Positions 1 to 7,160 of a stretch of 64,000 nucleotides of DNA are shown here, piece after piece (position 1 is the first letter of the stretch; each line of letters begins with the position of its first letter). Under the pieces are notes generated by a model. That model had not been told where the DNA came from, ran no database searches, and was given only the letters and a program-made list of their open reading frames with translations. The stretch is from Alkalicoccus saliphilus. GTDB taxonomy: Bacteria; Bacillota; Bacilli; Bacillales; Salisediminibacteriaceae. Where the stretch lies: contig NZ_PZJJ01000003.1 of the NCBI RefSeq assembly GCF_003044065.1, positions 62,001 to 126,000 on the forward strand. Direction: 5' to 3'. A program made the translations under genes and the position numbers.

Positions 1-1
1 C

Positions 2-1480
2 ACAATCGATGAAATCGGGATCCCGGGACTCGTTCTGATGGAAAACGCAGGCAGGGCTGCAGCAGAAGAAACGGCAGCTTTCGCAGGGAACAGGAAACGC
101 TGGGCCGTGCTCGCGGGTAAAGGAAATAACGGGGCGGACGGTGTAGTAGCTGCGCGGCATCTTTTTGAGTGGGGGTATGCCCCATTTATTATTTATGCAA
201 GCGACCCGGCGACCTTCCACGGAAAAGCTGCAAAGCAGAGAGATATCGCCGAAAAAATGGGGATTTCTTCCATGTTTTTTGAGCGCGGGAAAGTAGACTG
301 GAGTCAGTTTGACGGCATTCTGGATGCGCTGCTCGGCACCGGCAGTAAAGGGGCCCCAAGGGGACGGTACACAGAAATTATTAAAGAAGCAGGCCGGAGC
401 GGCCATCCAGTGATTGCTCTTGATATGCCGAGCGGAATTGACGCTGATACCGGATACGTGCACGAGCCGTGCATTCATGCTGTTAAAACTGTTGCCCTTG
501 CTTATTCCAAATGTGGGCTCGAACAGTACCCGGCGCTGGAGAAGGCAGGAGAGATAGTAGTACGTGCCATCGGTATTCCACCCGGTCTTGAAAAGGCTCA
601 TGGAGTCCGTACGTACTTAACGGGAGACAAAATGCTGAAAAGAAGGTTTAAACTGGATCCTTCCGACCGCTCAAGAAAAGCGGATACGAACAAAGGCACA
701 TACGGGCATACAGTGGTTGCAGCGGGGACGAGGAATATGGCAGGGGCAGGAGTTATGGCTTCGAAAGCGGCCCTCCGCACCGGAAGTGGACTGGTGACGT
801 GGGCCGTCCCGGACCGGCTTATAGATACGATTGCCGGAAGGCAGCCGGAAATTATGCTTCACGGTCTGATGGATGAAGGAAAAGGAGACTGGGGCAGTGT
901 GTCACCCGGAGCTGTAACGGATTTTCTGGAAGGTAAAACGGCAGCTGTGCTGGGGCCCGGTATGGGGAGATGGCTGCAGGACGGCGAGTGGATGCGGCAC
1001 CTGTGGGAAAAAACGACCTGTCCACTCGTTCTTGATGCAGACGCTCTGAACATTCTTTCGGAATGCCGATGGCAGGAGTGGGAAACGCGTTCTGCCCCGG
1101 TTATTCTGACGCCCCATCCGGGAGAAATGGCCCGTCTATGTGGAATATCTGTGGAAGACGTGCAGAAAAACCGCTTGCAGACGGCCCGTGATTTTGCAGA
1201 GGAGCGGGGGGTGTACCTCGTACTGAAAGGAGCCCGGACTATCACCGCTTCTCCGGAAGGTATGGTCAGTATTAATCCGACAGGGAACCCAAAGATGGCG
1301 ACTGGAGGAGCGGGAGATGTACTTTCCGGTGTCGTCGGCGCACTTCTTGCTCAGGGAATGGACCCGGAAGCGGCAGCCGTTTATGGAGTTTATCTTCACG
1401 GGCAGGCAGGAGACCGCGCAGCAGCAGCCCGGGAACTTTCCGCCGCAGTGACTGCCGGAGATATTATAGAAGAGCTGTAA
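2..1480 (+). CDS. nnr: Bifunctional NAD(P)H-hydrate epimerase / ADP-dependent NAD(P)H-hydrate dehydratase (5' truncated)
   Basis: Repairs hydrated NAD(P)HX: the N-terminal YjeF_N domain epimerises it and the C-terminal ribokinase-like domain dehydrates it with ADP. The frame is open from base 2, giving TIDEIGIPGLVLMENAGRAA before and across the first ATG at 38; this is the usual epimerase N-terminus, so the true start lies left of the window. Visible motifs are GKGNNGADG (about residue 27 counted from that ATG), LLGTGSKG, ALDMPSGIDADTG, then in the dehydratase half LVLDADALN, ILTPHPGEMARL, LVLKGA and the nucleotide-binding MATGGAGDVLSG near residue 430. It ends just before a bidirectional terminator shared with the convergent SDR. 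Both domains look intact. Confidence 0.95.
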   Translation, partial: TIDEIGIPGLVLMENAGRAAAEETAAFAGNRKRWAVLAGKGNNGADGVVAARHLFEWGYAPFIIYASDPATFHGKAAKQRDIAEKMGISSMFFERGKVDWSQFDGILDALLGTGSKGAPRGRYTEIIKEAGRSGHPVIALDMPSGIDADTGYVHEPCIHAVKTVALAYSKCGLEQYPALEKAGEIVVRAIGIPPGLEKAHGVRTYLTGDKMLKRRFKLDPSDRSRKADTNKGTYGHTVVAAGTRNMAGAGVMASKAALRTGSGLVTWAVPDRLIDTIAGRQPEIMLHGLMDEGKGDWGSVSPGAVTDFLEGKTAAVLGPGMGRWLQDGEWMRHLWEKTTCPLVLDADALNILSECRWQEWETRSAPVILTPHPGEMARLCGISVEDVQKNRLQTARDFAEERGVYLVLKGARTITASPEGMVSINPTGNPKMATGGAGDVLSGVVGALLAQGMDPEAAAVYGVYLHGQAGDRAAAARELSAAVTAGDIIEEL

Positions 1481-1517
1481 ACAGAGGAAAACGGGTTCTT
1501 ATCCGGCTGATACGAAA

Positions 1518-1552
1518 GAAAAGGTGCAGGAGGTAGTTTCCTGCACCTTTTC
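1518..1552. terminator. Bidirectional intrinsic terminator
   Basis: Perfect 13-bp inverted repeat (1518-1530 with 1540-1552) with a 9-nt loop. The arms start and end in A/T tracts, so it can terminate both the plus-strand nnr gene and the minus-strand SDR. Confidence 0.8.
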
Positions 1553-1574
1553 ATATGATGTACTGCTGAGCGTT

Positions 1575-2366
1575 TTAAAGAAGGGACGATCCTCCGTCGA
1601 TAAACAGCTCAGTTCCTGTAATATGGCTGGAAGCATCGGAAGCGAGGAACGAAACAAGGTCTGCCACCTGATCGGGATGACCGGGCCCTCCTTCCAGAGG
1701 CTGATCACCTTCAGGGAACTCTACAGGAATCTCGATTTTCTCGAGTTTTTCATCTTTAGGAAACGTGTTGTCTCCAATATTGGTATCTATAAAACCGGGG
1801 CAGATAGTGTTTACACGTATACGGTAGTTGGACAGTTCCAGTGCAGCCATTCTGCCGAAAGCCACCTGTGCAGCTTTGGAACTGCTGTAGGCGGACATGC
1901 CGAAGTTGGAGAAAACCCGTGTGCCGTTAACGGAGCTCGTCAGAATAATACTTCCGCCGTTCTTTTTCATATGGGGAACAGCGTATTTCACTGTCAGGAA
2001 AGTTCCTTTCAGATTGGTCTGAATCGTCTGATCCCACTCGTCCGGATCCAGATCTTCGATTGGGGCAACAGTACCATTAATGCCGGCATTGGCAAAAATA
2101 ATATCAATACCATTTAACTGCTCCGCTGCTTTATCCAGTGCTTCTTTTATTTGATCCGGATTGGATGTATCAGCCGCTGTGACAAGAGCCTCTCCGCCTT
2201 TTTCTTCAATTTCCTTTTTCGTATCTTCGCATTCTTCTTCATTGATATCAAGAAGAGAGACGCGGACGCCCTGTTCGGCCAGCTGCAGAGCGGCGGCCTT
2301 TCCCATTCCGGATCCACCGCCGGTTATGAAAGCTGTCTTTCCTTTGAGTGACGAAAACTTTTCCAT
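1575..2366 (-). CDS. SDR family NAD(P)-dependent oxidoreductase
   Basis: A 263-residue classical short-chain dehydrogenase/reductase. The cofactor motif TGGGSGMG is at residues 14-21, NAG near residue 93, and the catalytic Ser...YSSSK near residue 160. The C-terminus (TELFIDGGSSLL) ends like glucose/3-oxoacyl-ACP-reductase-like SDRs. The ATG start is preceded by AGAGGAGGTC at good spacing. The substrate cannot be told from sequence; long-standing FabG-like annotations of such proteins are often wrong. It stands alone, convergent with nnr. A GGGTAT box lies upstream (2405-2410 on the plus strand), but no well-spaced SigB -35 goes with it. Confidence 0.9.
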   Translation of the reverse strand: MEKFSSLKGKTAFITGGGSGMGKAAALQLAEQGVRVSLLDINEEECEDTKKEIEEKGGEALVTAADTSNPDQIKEALDKAAEQLNGIDIIFANAGINGTVAPIEDLDPDEWDQTIQTNLKGTFLTVKYAVPHMKKNGGSIILTSSVNGTRVFSNFGMSAYSSSKAAQVAFGRMAALELSNYRIRVNTICPGFIDTNIGDNTFPKDEKLEKIEIPVEFPEGDQPLEGGPGHPDQVADLVSFLASDASSHITGTELFIDGGSSLL

Positions 2367-2461
2367 AATGACCTCCTCTAATTAATGAGCTTGCTAATGT
2401 TTTCATACCCTTTTCCACTGCTTTCTAATGAAACAATTTGATTACAATAAATCTTAAAAGC

Positions 2462-4009
2462 TTAATGCTGGTTTCCGGAAGCATCTTCTGCTTCTTCTTC
2501 GCTGACTCCGATCGGATCCGCTCTGTACCCTTCTTTCAGAGCCCGGTGAATAGATACCATCATAAAAATCATCAGCAGGGTAAACGGCAGTGCAATCGTA
2601 ATCGCCATTGCCTGAAGTCCTTCTATACCGCCGCTGAGAAGCAGGGCAGCAGCAATAGAGGAAATCATCAGCCCCCACACGAGAAGGTACTTACGGGGAG
2701 GGTTAAGGTCACCTCCGGAGGAAAACACACCAAGAACATACGTCGCCGAGTTGGCGGATGTGATAAAGAAAACGGTAATTAAAAGAAGTCCCATTAAACT
2801 GAAAAGCAGTCCGGCAGGAAACGTTTCGAGCACTATAAATAAACCTGCCTCCGGTGTTTCTCTTATCATCGGGGAGAGTCCGGTATCGGTCGTTAAGTCA
2901 AGATGGAGACCGGTGCCGCCGAAAGTAACGAACCATAGAGCTGAAACAGCCGTTGGTACCATCAGTACCCCGAAAATAAATTCCTGAACGGTCCTTCCCT
3001 TGGAAACGCGGGCGATAAATGTTCCAACGAACGGACTCCAGGAAATCAGCCACGCCCAGTAAAAGAAAGTCCATTCACCGACCCATTCGTTATCACTGTA
3101 GGGTGTGGTATAGAAAGAAAGGGAAACGAAGCTGCTGATATAAGCTCCAACGGTTTTCGTGAAATGTTCCATAATAAACAAAGTAGGGCCGAGCAGGATG
3201 GCTCCGGTCAAAAGAATTCCGGCGAGGGAAAGGTTTCCGATACTTAAATACTTCATTCCTTTATTAATACCGGTCAGTACAGAAGTCAGAAAGATGACTG
3301 TCACAACCGCTATAATAACCATATGAAGAAAATCGTTATTATCCCAGCCGAAAACCTGGGAAAGCCCGCCGCCTACCTGCATGGTACTGAGACCGAGGGA
3401 CGTGGCTATTCCGATCACGGTACTTACCACAGCAATAATATCAATCCAGCGGCCGGCGGGACCGCGTACTTTTTCACTAAGGAGTGGATAAAATGTGGAG
3501 CTGATCAATCCCGGAAGATCTTTTCGGAATTTCGCAATGGCAAGCGCGAGCGCGATAGCTGCGTAGATCGACCACGGGTGAATCCCCCAGTGAAAAACTC
3601 CGTAAAGAAGGCCTGTTTCCGCCGCCGCCTGCGTGCCGGGTTCTATGCCGTCCGGCGGGTGGACGAAGTGTGACATCGGTTCCGCTACGCCCCAAAAAAC
3701 GAGTCCTACCCCCATGCCGGCAGCGAAGAGCATACCGATCCAGGCATAGTATGAATACTCAGGTTTATCATTTTTCTTACCCAGTTTTACATGGCGGTAG
3801 GGGCCAAACCCAAGGTAAAGACAAAAAGCGACAAGGGCAGCAGTTGTCATAACATAAAACCAGCCGAAGGTATCAATAACAGTTTCCAGAGCGGAGGACA
3901 TGACTGCCTCCATATTTTCCGGCAGGAGAAATCCCCATAGAGTAATAACAGATGTAATGACCACGGAAACGATGAATACAAGGTTGGTAGTATGATTTTT
4001 TCTGCTCAC
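2462..4009 (-). CDS. BCCT family transporter (glycine betaine/choline/carnitine type)
   Basis: A 515-residue sodium- or proton-coupled compatible-solute transporter with about 12 membrane segments. Diagnostic family stretches are GMGVGLVFWGVAEPMSHF (about residues 98-115) and WAWLISWSPFVGTFIARVSK with GRTVQEF after it, which carry the aromatic substrate box. The start is GTG at 4009, supported by AGGAGGGGG eight bases upstream. The C-terminal tail is short and acidic. In this family the role is osmoprotectant uptake, matching ectoine hydroxylase and NhaC elsewhere in the window. OpuD-like is a reasonable guess; the exact substrate is not determined by sequence. A SigB-like promoter candidate lies at 4049-4074. 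Confidence 0.93.
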   Translation of the reverse strand: MSRKNHTTNLVFIVSVVITSVITLWGFLLPENMEAVMSSALETVIDTFGWFYVMTTAALVAFCLYLGFGPYRHVKLGKKNDKPEYSYYAWIGMLFAAGMGVGLVFWGVAEPMSHFVHPPDGIEPGTQAAAETGLLYGVFHWGIHPWSIYAAIALALAIAKFRKDLPGLISSTFYPLLSEKVRGPAGRWIDIIAVVSTVIGIATSLGLSTMQVGGGLSQVFGWDNNDFLHMVIIAVVTVIFLTSVLTGINKGMKYLSIGNLSLAGILLTGAILLGPTLFIMEHFTKTVGAYISSFVSLSFYTTPYSDNEWVGEWTFFYWAWLISWSPFVGTFIARVSKGRTVQEFIFGVLMVPTAVSALWFVTFGGTGLHLDLTTDTGLSPMIRETPEAGLFIVLETFPAGLLFSLMGLLLITVFFITSANSATYVLGVFSSGGDLNPPRKYLLVWGLMISSIAAALLLSGGIEGLQAMAITIALPFTLLMIFMMVSIHRALKEGYRADPIGVSEEEAEDASGNQH

Positions 4010-4048
4010 TGCTCCCCCTCCTAGACGTAAACAGGATTCTTCTTTTTT

Positions 4049-4074
4049 CTATCCAATTCTGAGCTGGATTAAAC
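4049..4074 (-). promoter_or_regulatory. Candidate SigB-type promoter of the BCCT transporter
   Basis: Reading the minus strand, GTTTAA (4074-4069) is a perfect match to the SigB -35 and is followed after 14 bases by GGATAG (4054-4049), 4 of 6 against GGGTAT. It lies 40 bases upstream of the start codon. The -10 is weak, so this is tentative. Confidence 0.4.
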
Positions 4075-4170
4075 GTCATTAATGAAAAATAGGATTTGAA
4101 AGCTGTCCGGCTAATCATCAGAAAGACAGGCTGAAGCTTCTTAAAATACGGCCTTCGATTTCCAGAAGCA

Positions 4171-4196
4171 GATTAAACCAGCAGCTGGAAGGGTAT
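4171..4196 (+). promoter_or_regulatory. Candidate SigB-type promoter of the YihY-like gene
   Basis: GATTAA (4171-4176), 14-base spacer, GGGTAT (4191-4196). The -10 is identical to the SigB consensus and the -35 matches 5 of 6. It is placed 37 bases before the ATG at 4233. Confidence 0.6.
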
Positions 4197-4232
4197 AGTA
4201 GGAAGAAAAAGTCAAGCAGGGAGGATGGAAGA

Positions 4233-5069
4233 ATGAAAAAGTTTCTTACTTATGTGAAAGCACTGGGACAGGAGTTTTCGAACGACAACGTTCCACTGCT
4301 TGCAGCAGCACAGGCATACTACTATATGCTGTCTCTGGTGCCGATGCTCGTTCTGGCAATTTCCATACTGCCATATTTGAACATAGATCCCGATGCAGCC
4401 ATGAGCACGATCCAAGGATTGATGCCGGGAGGCGTTTCGGAGGTGTTTGAAGATCAGATCGCGGACATACTTACAGAACAGCGCGGCGGGCTTCTTACAG
4501 TAGGTATAATCGGTACATTATGGTCAGCATCAAACGGAATGAATACGTTTATAAAAGCCCAGAACGAAGCTTACAATGTGAAGCAGGAAAGATCTTTTAT
4601 TATGGCACGTCTTGTTTCCATCGCTCTGACACTTGGGCTGATTCTTGCACTGATCGTAGCACTTATACTTCCCGTTTTTGGGAATACGATTATTAATTCC
4701 ATAGCAGCTCTCGGAATCATTCCTGGAGAACTCGAATTTTTGTTTAATGTTCTTCGATGGGTGATCAGTATTACAGTAACCGCTGTTATTTTTGCGGTGC
4801 TGTACCATGTTGCTCCGAACATTAAAATTCCATTCAAGAATGCCCTGCCTGGGGCAATTTTTGCAACATTTGCCTGGCAGCTCGTTTCTTTCGGTTTCTC
4901 CATCTATATTAATAACTTTAATAACTATGCTGAAACTTACGGAAGCCTTGGAGGTATTTTCATTCTGATGCTGTGGCTCTTTATTATCGGGATCATCCTG
5001 GTAGTCGGGGCCGAAATCAATGCTATTCTTTACCGTCGTCGTCAGGGGAAAGCACTTGTAGAAGAATAA
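4233..5069 (+). CDS. YihY/BrkB family inner-membrane protein
   Basis: A 278-residue polytopic protein with about six membrane helices, beginning with the family N-terminus (LGQEFSNDNVPLLAAAQAYY near residue 12) and containing the characteristic GSLGGIFILMLWLFIIG segment near residue 240. Members were once called ribonuclease BN by mistake; the true function is unknown. ATG start after GGGAGGATG. It has its own SigB-like promoter (4171-4196) and a terminator directly behind it, so it is probably monocistronic and stress-induced. Divergent from the BCCT transporter. Confidence 0.9.
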   Translation: MKKFLTYVKALGQEFSNDNVPLLAAAQAYYYMLSLVPMLVLAISILPYLNIDPDAAMSTIQGLMPGGVSEVFEDQIADILTEQRGGLLTVGIIGTLWSASNGMNTFIKAQNEAYNVKQERSFIMARLVSIALTLGLILALIVALILPVFGNTIINSIAALGIIPGELEFLFNVLRWVISITVTAVIFAVLYHVAPNIKIPFKNALPGAIFATFAWQLVSFGFSIYINNFNNYAETYGSLGGIFILMLWLFIIGIILVVGAEINAILYRRRQGKALVEE

Positions 5070-5082
5070 CTTATAATCAGCC

Positions 5083-5114
5083 AAAAAAACTGTTCCGGAT
5101 GGAACAGTTTTTTT
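5083..5114 (+). terminator. Intrinsic terminator of the YihY-like gene
   Basis: Stem AAAAAAACTGTTCC (5083-5096) with its complement at 5101-5114, 4-nt loop, ending in a run of seven T. Confidence 0.85.
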
Positions 5115-5115
5115 G

Positions 5116-5150
5116 TGGCTGTTGATAAAGTATTTTTATGTGTATAGACG
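5116..5150 (+). repeat. Fragment of repeat family B (left end)
   Basis: TGTTGATAAAGTATTTTT (5120-5137) followed by TGTGTATAGACGCTGC matches the left end of the copy at 47566 (TGTTTATAAAGTATTTTT then ATGCGTAGAC). Only the terminal 30-35 bases are recognisable; the rest is lost or diverged. Confidence 0.45.
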
Positions 5151-5229
5151 CTGCCCTGTGGAAACGAAAGCAGCTGTTTGAAGAAGCGGCTGTTAAAAAA
5201 TCAAGTTCAGGATATAAAGCAGGAAAAAA

Positions 5230-5258
5230 CCAGCCCTTTGTTTTTTCCTGAGGGCTGG
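5230..5258. terminator. Bidirectional terminator of the YflT/DUF2382 gene
   Basis: CCAGCCCT (5230-5237) pairs with AGGGCTGG (5251-5258). T-rich tracts flank both sides, so it ends minus-strand transcripts from the stress-protein gene and can also stop readthrough from the plus strand. Confidence 0.7.
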
Positions 5259-5313
5259 CTTTTTTATCCAGTGGATAAAAATGTTTGGAAATTCTCAAAT
5301 CGTTAAGGGGATA

Positions 5314-6402
5314 TTACTTTCGTTCATCGGATTCCCGGTCAACGTTAATGTCCTCCCGTTTCACGGTTTCTGAGACTTCCTCCGTGTCTTCTACTTTCTT
5401 CTTTCCGACTTTTACTTCCTCTGTAACCACCGGTTTTTTCTTAACATCTACTTTTTCTTCTTTGAGAGGGACGTTAATAGTTTCGTCTTCCATTTTGCCG
5501 CCGGCATCAGCGCTTTCCTGATCTGTGACTGGTTTTCTTTCAACGTAGGCTTCTTCCCGTGTTACCGGAACATCCACTTTTTTCGTTTCTTCATGAACTT
5601 CCTTCTGTACTTCCACTTCACCAGTCTGAACCTCTTCTTTATTTACTTCAAGTTCTTCTTTGCGCAGACGGATTTTACGTTCTTCTTCTGTCTCGCCGGC
5701 AGAAGAAGTGCTTTCGTTCTTTAATGAATCGCCGGCGCGTTTGGTACCTTCGACGTTCGGAGGTGTATCGTGAACCAGCCGGTCACTGGAAGCTTCTTCG
5801 TCATCTTTTAACGGATCGCCGGCGCGTTTGGTGCCTTCCACGTTCGGAGGCGTATCGTGAATCGTCCGGTCTGCGGAAGCCTCATTTTCATCCTTTAACG
5901 GATCGCCGGCACGTTTCGTGCCCTCTACATTTGGCGGGGCGTCTTTAATGCGGCGTTCACCTGAATTATCGGCTAAATTATCTGTGAAAGTACCTGCTTC
6001 GGAAGAAGTACCTGTTTCTCCCGGTGTACCTGCTGGTGTTTCCGGTGCGAGAACAACAATTCTTCCGTTTTTAACATCATCTTCATATTCGGCTGCCTGG
6101 TCATCTGTCAGACCAAGATCCGTAAATTTACTTTTATGATTGCCGGAACCAGGGTGCTCCGCATCTTCTCCAGTAAAAGCTGCTTTCACTTTTTCCCAGA
6201 AGCTCGGCTCTTCGCGGGTGGTATCTTCGTTATCGAGTCTTTCAGTTTGTAAGTCCGTTTCAGAATTTATCCATGACGTTTCTTCGCTGTCATTTGCGAT
6301 TAAAGAAATGTCTTCCGGTTGATGTCCTTCTTTCTGCAGTTGTTCTACTGTATCTCGTACTTCCTGTTCAGAATGATAGATTCCTACGACACGCTTTGCC
6401 AT
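5314..6402 (-). CDS. YflT-like N-terminus / tandem repeats / DUF2382 (YsnF-AvaK) stress protein
   Basis: A 362-residue, very hydrophilic, charged protein. Residues 1-115 (starting MAKRVVGIYHSEQEV, ending NGRIVVLAP) look like the general stress protein 17M/YflT domain. Residues 150-230 hold three tandem units of about 29 residues built on HDTPPNVEGTKRAGDPLK. Residues about 245-355 are a DUF2382 domain with its typical KEELEVNKEEV and VPVTREEAYVERKP repeats. The start ATG follows AAGGAGG. Proteins with these domains are commonly general-stress-induced in Bacillaceae, and a well-formed SigB-like promoter lies at 6459-6483. No enzymatic motif is seen; a desiccation- or salt-protective structural role is inference. 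Confidence 0.88.
   Translation of the reverse strand: MAKRVVGIYHSEQEVRDTVEQLQKEGHQPEDISLIANDSEETSWINSETDLQTERLDNEDTTREEPSFWEKVKAAFTGEDAEHPGSGNHKSKFTDLGLTDDQAAEYEDDVKNGRIVVLAPETPAGTPGETGTSSEAGTFTDNLADNSGERRIKDAPPNVEGTKRAGDPLKDENEASADRTIHDTPPNVEGTKRAGDPLKDDEEASSDRLVHDTPPNVEGTKRAGDSLKNESTSSAGETEEERKIRLRKEELEVNKEEVQTGEVEVQKEVHEETKKVDVPVTREEAYVERKPVTDQESADAGGKMEDETINVPLKEEKVDVKKKPVVTEEVKVGKKKVEDTEEVSETVKREDINVDRESDERK
5713..5955 (-). repeat. Three in-frame tandem coding repeats
   Basis: Three near-identical segments of about 87 bp inside the YflT/DUF2382 gene encode DAPPNVEGTKRAGDPLK, DTPPNVEGTKRAGDPLK and DTPPNVEGTKRAGDSLK, each followed by an acidic linker and an ADR/SDR step. DNA identity between units is high, so copy number may vary between strains. 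Confidence 0.85.
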
Positions 6403-6458
6403 TGTATAACCTCCTTGTAATTTTGGAAATATTCATCCAATGCGGTGATACACGAGGT

Positions 6459-6483
6459 ATTCCCGGTAGAATTTATTTCAAAC
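6459..6483 (-). promoter_or_regulatory. Candidate SigB-type promoter of the YflT/DUF2382 gene
   Basis: Minus strand: GTTTGA (6483-6478), 13-base spacer, GGGAAT (6464-6459), about 56 bases before the ATG at 6402. Five of six matches in each hexamer and consensus spacing. Confidence 0.6.
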
Positions 6484-6542
6484 ACTTGTCCTGCTGTTGA
6501 AAAAAGCCAGCAGTGAAAGTAGATGTAGGTATAAAAGATCAG

Positions 6543-6568
6543 GTTTCGAGTTTTAAAACTGCGGGAAG
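6543..6568 (+). promoter_or_regulatory. Candidate SigB-type promoter of the first CsbD-like gene
   Basis: GTTTCG (6543-6548), 14-base spacer, GGGAAG (6563-6568). Four of six in each box, so weak alone; supported by the CsbD-like gene it precedes and by the similar element upstream of the second csbD. Confidence 0.4.
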
Positions 6569-6640
6569 AAAATTAACAAAAGTCTTGAACGGGATGATGG
6601 AATCATAAATCAATTATCTATATGGAAAGGAGAAGGACAA

Positions 6641-6817
6641 ATGGCTCAAAAGCATCAAAAAGTAAAAGATCATGCCGGAAAAATTAAAGGAGTGTCTAAA
6701 GAAAAAGTTGGCGGTCTTACAAACAATGAAAGAATGCGGAGAGAAGGAAAAGAAGAAAAAGAGCATAAAGGAAAACCAAAAAAGGGAGACTTACTTTTCA
6801 AGAAAGATAAATCGTAG
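6641..6817 (+). CDS. CsbD-like small stress protein
   Basis: A 58-residue, highly charged ORF starting ATG at 6641 behind AAAGGAGAAGG and ending at TAG 6815-6817. The protein begins MAQKHQKVKDHAGKIKGVSK and has the KxKxKAGKIKG pattern of CsbD-family proteins, small hydrophilic general-stress proteins of unknown biochemical role, though it lacks the usual second half and instead ends in a Lys-rich tail. Preceded by a weak SigB-like promoter. Assignment rests on composition and the N-terminal motif. Confidence 0.65.
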   Translation: MAQKHQKVKDHAGKIKGVSKEKVGGLTNNERMRREGKEEKEHKGKPKKGDLLFKKDKS

Positions 6818-7160
6818 CAGACACAGGAGTATAATTACCTGTGCAATAAAAAAGATCGAAAAAAGTTAATTCTCCGCCCTCTTCAGGCTGTCTCAACTGA
6901 GCCAGTCTTTTTTTGCGGTGCAGCTTACTGTTAACCATTTCTTTGTGCACGTTTTTAAAACGGAATCATTTAAAGTGGTGATGTATGGATCTGGACGTAA
7001 AACCCCATAGAACCGCAGGCAGGGTATTCATCTTATCTATATTGTATTTTCGAAGCTGCCTCTCTGCCTTCGCTTTTGAACATTGTACCGGGTGCTGCAT
7101 TCCTTTATGATGAAAAGAACAGCTTTACAGATGTTTACATATAAAGAGGGGGAGACAGTT

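Noticed and set aside
2405-2410. GGGTAT as a SigB -10 for the first SDR
   Set aside because: The nearest GTTT-type -35 is 18 bases away, outside the 12-15 range for SigB.
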